From NCBI GenBank assembly GCA_045106935.1, contig JBGCFN010000041.1, positions 1 through 6,732 of the forward strand: a stretch of 6,732 nucleotides of DNA, in the 5' to 3' direction. This stretch comes from UBA1858 sp045106935. GTDB taxonomy: Bacteria; Pseudomonadota; Gammaproteobacteria; UBA4575. Positions 6,519 through 6,732 of this stretch are shown piece after piece. Made by a program: the position numbers and the translations under genes. The notes beneath the pieces were generated by a model that saw only the letters and a program-made list of their open reading frames with translations, ran no database searches and had not been told where the DNA came from. The stretch's first letter is position 1. Each line of letters opens with the position of its first letter.

Positions 6519-6595
6519 TTAGCTAATTTATGTAACCTCATATTGTAGTGCATCGTGAATATATAACCAAAACCTAGTTAGCCAATTATTTATGT
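6519..6595. repeat. imperfect direct repeat upstream of the hydroxylase operon
   Basis: TTAGCTAATTTATGT (6519-6533) recurs as TTAGCCAATTATTTATGT (6578-6595), with one substitution and a three-base insertion, about 59 bases apart. The first copy includes a perfect 10-bp palindrome, ATTAGCTAAT (6518-6527). The copies flank the candidate promoter of the minus-strand operon, so a two-site operator is conceivable, but the region is AT-rich and chance cannot be excluded. Confidence 0.3.
6542..6570 (-). promoter_or_regulatory. candidate sigma70 promoter for the 118-aa/hydroxylase operon
   Basis: On the minus strand TTGGTT (6570-6565) and TACAAT (6547-6542) are spaced by 17 bases; the -10 matches at five of six positions and the -35 at three. 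An overlapping alternative is TTGGCT (6585-6580), 16 bases, TATATT (6563-6558). Either would give a leader of about 40-60 bases before the ATG at 6497. It is a consensus match only. Confidence 0.35.
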
Positions 6596-6620
6596 CTGCT
6601 TTCGACCCTTAGCGGACATA
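6591..6620. repeat. 10-bp stem hairpin, possible dispersed palindromic element
   Basis: TATGTCTGCT (6591-6600) pairs with AGCGGACATA (6611-6620) over ten positions, nine Watson-Crick pairs and one G-T, around the loop TTCGACCCTT. It is the most GC-rich patch in an otherwise AT-rich gap. No T-run follows on either strand, so it is not a standard intrinsic terminator. I have an impression of similar 'GTCTGCTTTCGACCC ... AGCGGACAT' sequences scattered through gammaproteobacterial intergenic DNA; this is recollection, not a search. Confidence 0.6.
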
Positions 6621-6621
6621 C

Positions 6622-6648
6622 GCACTTTGCTAATATAAAATAAAGTGC
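6622..6648. repeat. second hairpin directly beside the first
   Basis: GCACTTT (6622-6628) and AAAGTGC (6642-6648) form a perfect 7-bp stem with a 13-base AT-rich loop. It begins one base after the preceding hairpin ends. It lacks a T-run on either side. It may be part of one composite palindromic element or a separate regulatory structure. Confidence 0.45.
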
Positions 6649-6732
6649 ATTAACAATATTAAATATATTTGTGAGATCTAGAGATAAAAAAGAACATCAT
6701 CCAAAGAGACATGTAGCATATAAGTTTCTATT
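6649..6732. other. AT-rich right end without a supported gene
   Basis: Two open stretches touch the right edge but neither can be called. On the plus strand a GTG at 6671 opens a 20-codon frame (R-S-R-D-K-K-E-H-H-P onwards) with no Shine-Dalgarno sequence. On the minus strand a frame entering from the right ends at TAG (6680-6678) after about 17 codons. A perfect palindrome, AAATATATTT, lies at 6661-6670. The flanking gene lies beyond the window. Confidence 0.4.

Noticed and set aside
6661..6670. Perfect palindrome AAATATATTT
   Set aside because: Ten-base A/T-only palindromes are expected often in such AT-rich DNA; nothing nearby gives it a role.
6671..6732. GTG-started plus-strand frame running off the right edge
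   Set aside because: Only 20 codons, no Shine-Dalgarno sequence and no recognisable similarity; it cannot be distinguished from chance.

Overview
The window looks like an ordinary chromosomal segment of a low-GC gammaproteobacterium. The main reason is that five genes have close matches, from memory, to Enterobacteria-type families: rluE, elaA, roxA (ycfD), ndh and a cytoplasmic DsbA-like oxidoreductase. The genus cannot be fixed from sequence alone. I see no tRNA, rRNA, CRISPR array, transposase or phage gene.

Layout. (1) Positions 1-1296, minus strand: a compact three-gene unit reads leftwards. It encodes a 102-aa soluble protein of unknown function, a 193-aa seven-helix protein with a PQ-loop-like internal repeat, and a 75-aa two-helix DUF3955-type protein. 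Consecutive genes overlap by four bases. About 90 bp further on, the 5' end of an rluE-type 23S rRNA pseudouridine synthase gene runs off the left edge. (2) Positions 1297-1378: a short divergent control region with a possible sigma70 promoter and an inverted repeat. (3) Positions 1379-4970, plus strand: elaA, roxA, ndh and a DsbA-like gene, with gaps of 15, -4 and 8 bases, so probably one operon. (4) Positions 4990-6497, minus strand, convergent with the previous operon: a 118-aa unknown protein followed by a 380-aa membrane-bound fatty acid hydroxylase/sterol desaturase family enzyme. (5) Positions 6498-6732: AT-rich non-coding DNA with a candidate promoter, an imperfect direct repeat and two adjacent hairpins.

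How the genes fit together. The plus-strand operon mixes translation and redox functions: an O2- and 2-oxoglutarate-dependent ribosomal protein hydroxylase is translationally coupled to the non-proton-pumping NADH dehydrogenase of the respiratory chain, next to a thiol oxidoreductase and a GNAT acetyltransferase. The hydroxylase operon on the opposite strand adds another O2-dependent di-iron enzyme. A shared aerobic theme is plausible but is inference. I found no convincing new multi-gene defence or mobile system. The least explained parts are the overlapping three-gene membrane unit and the hairpin pair at 6591-6648.
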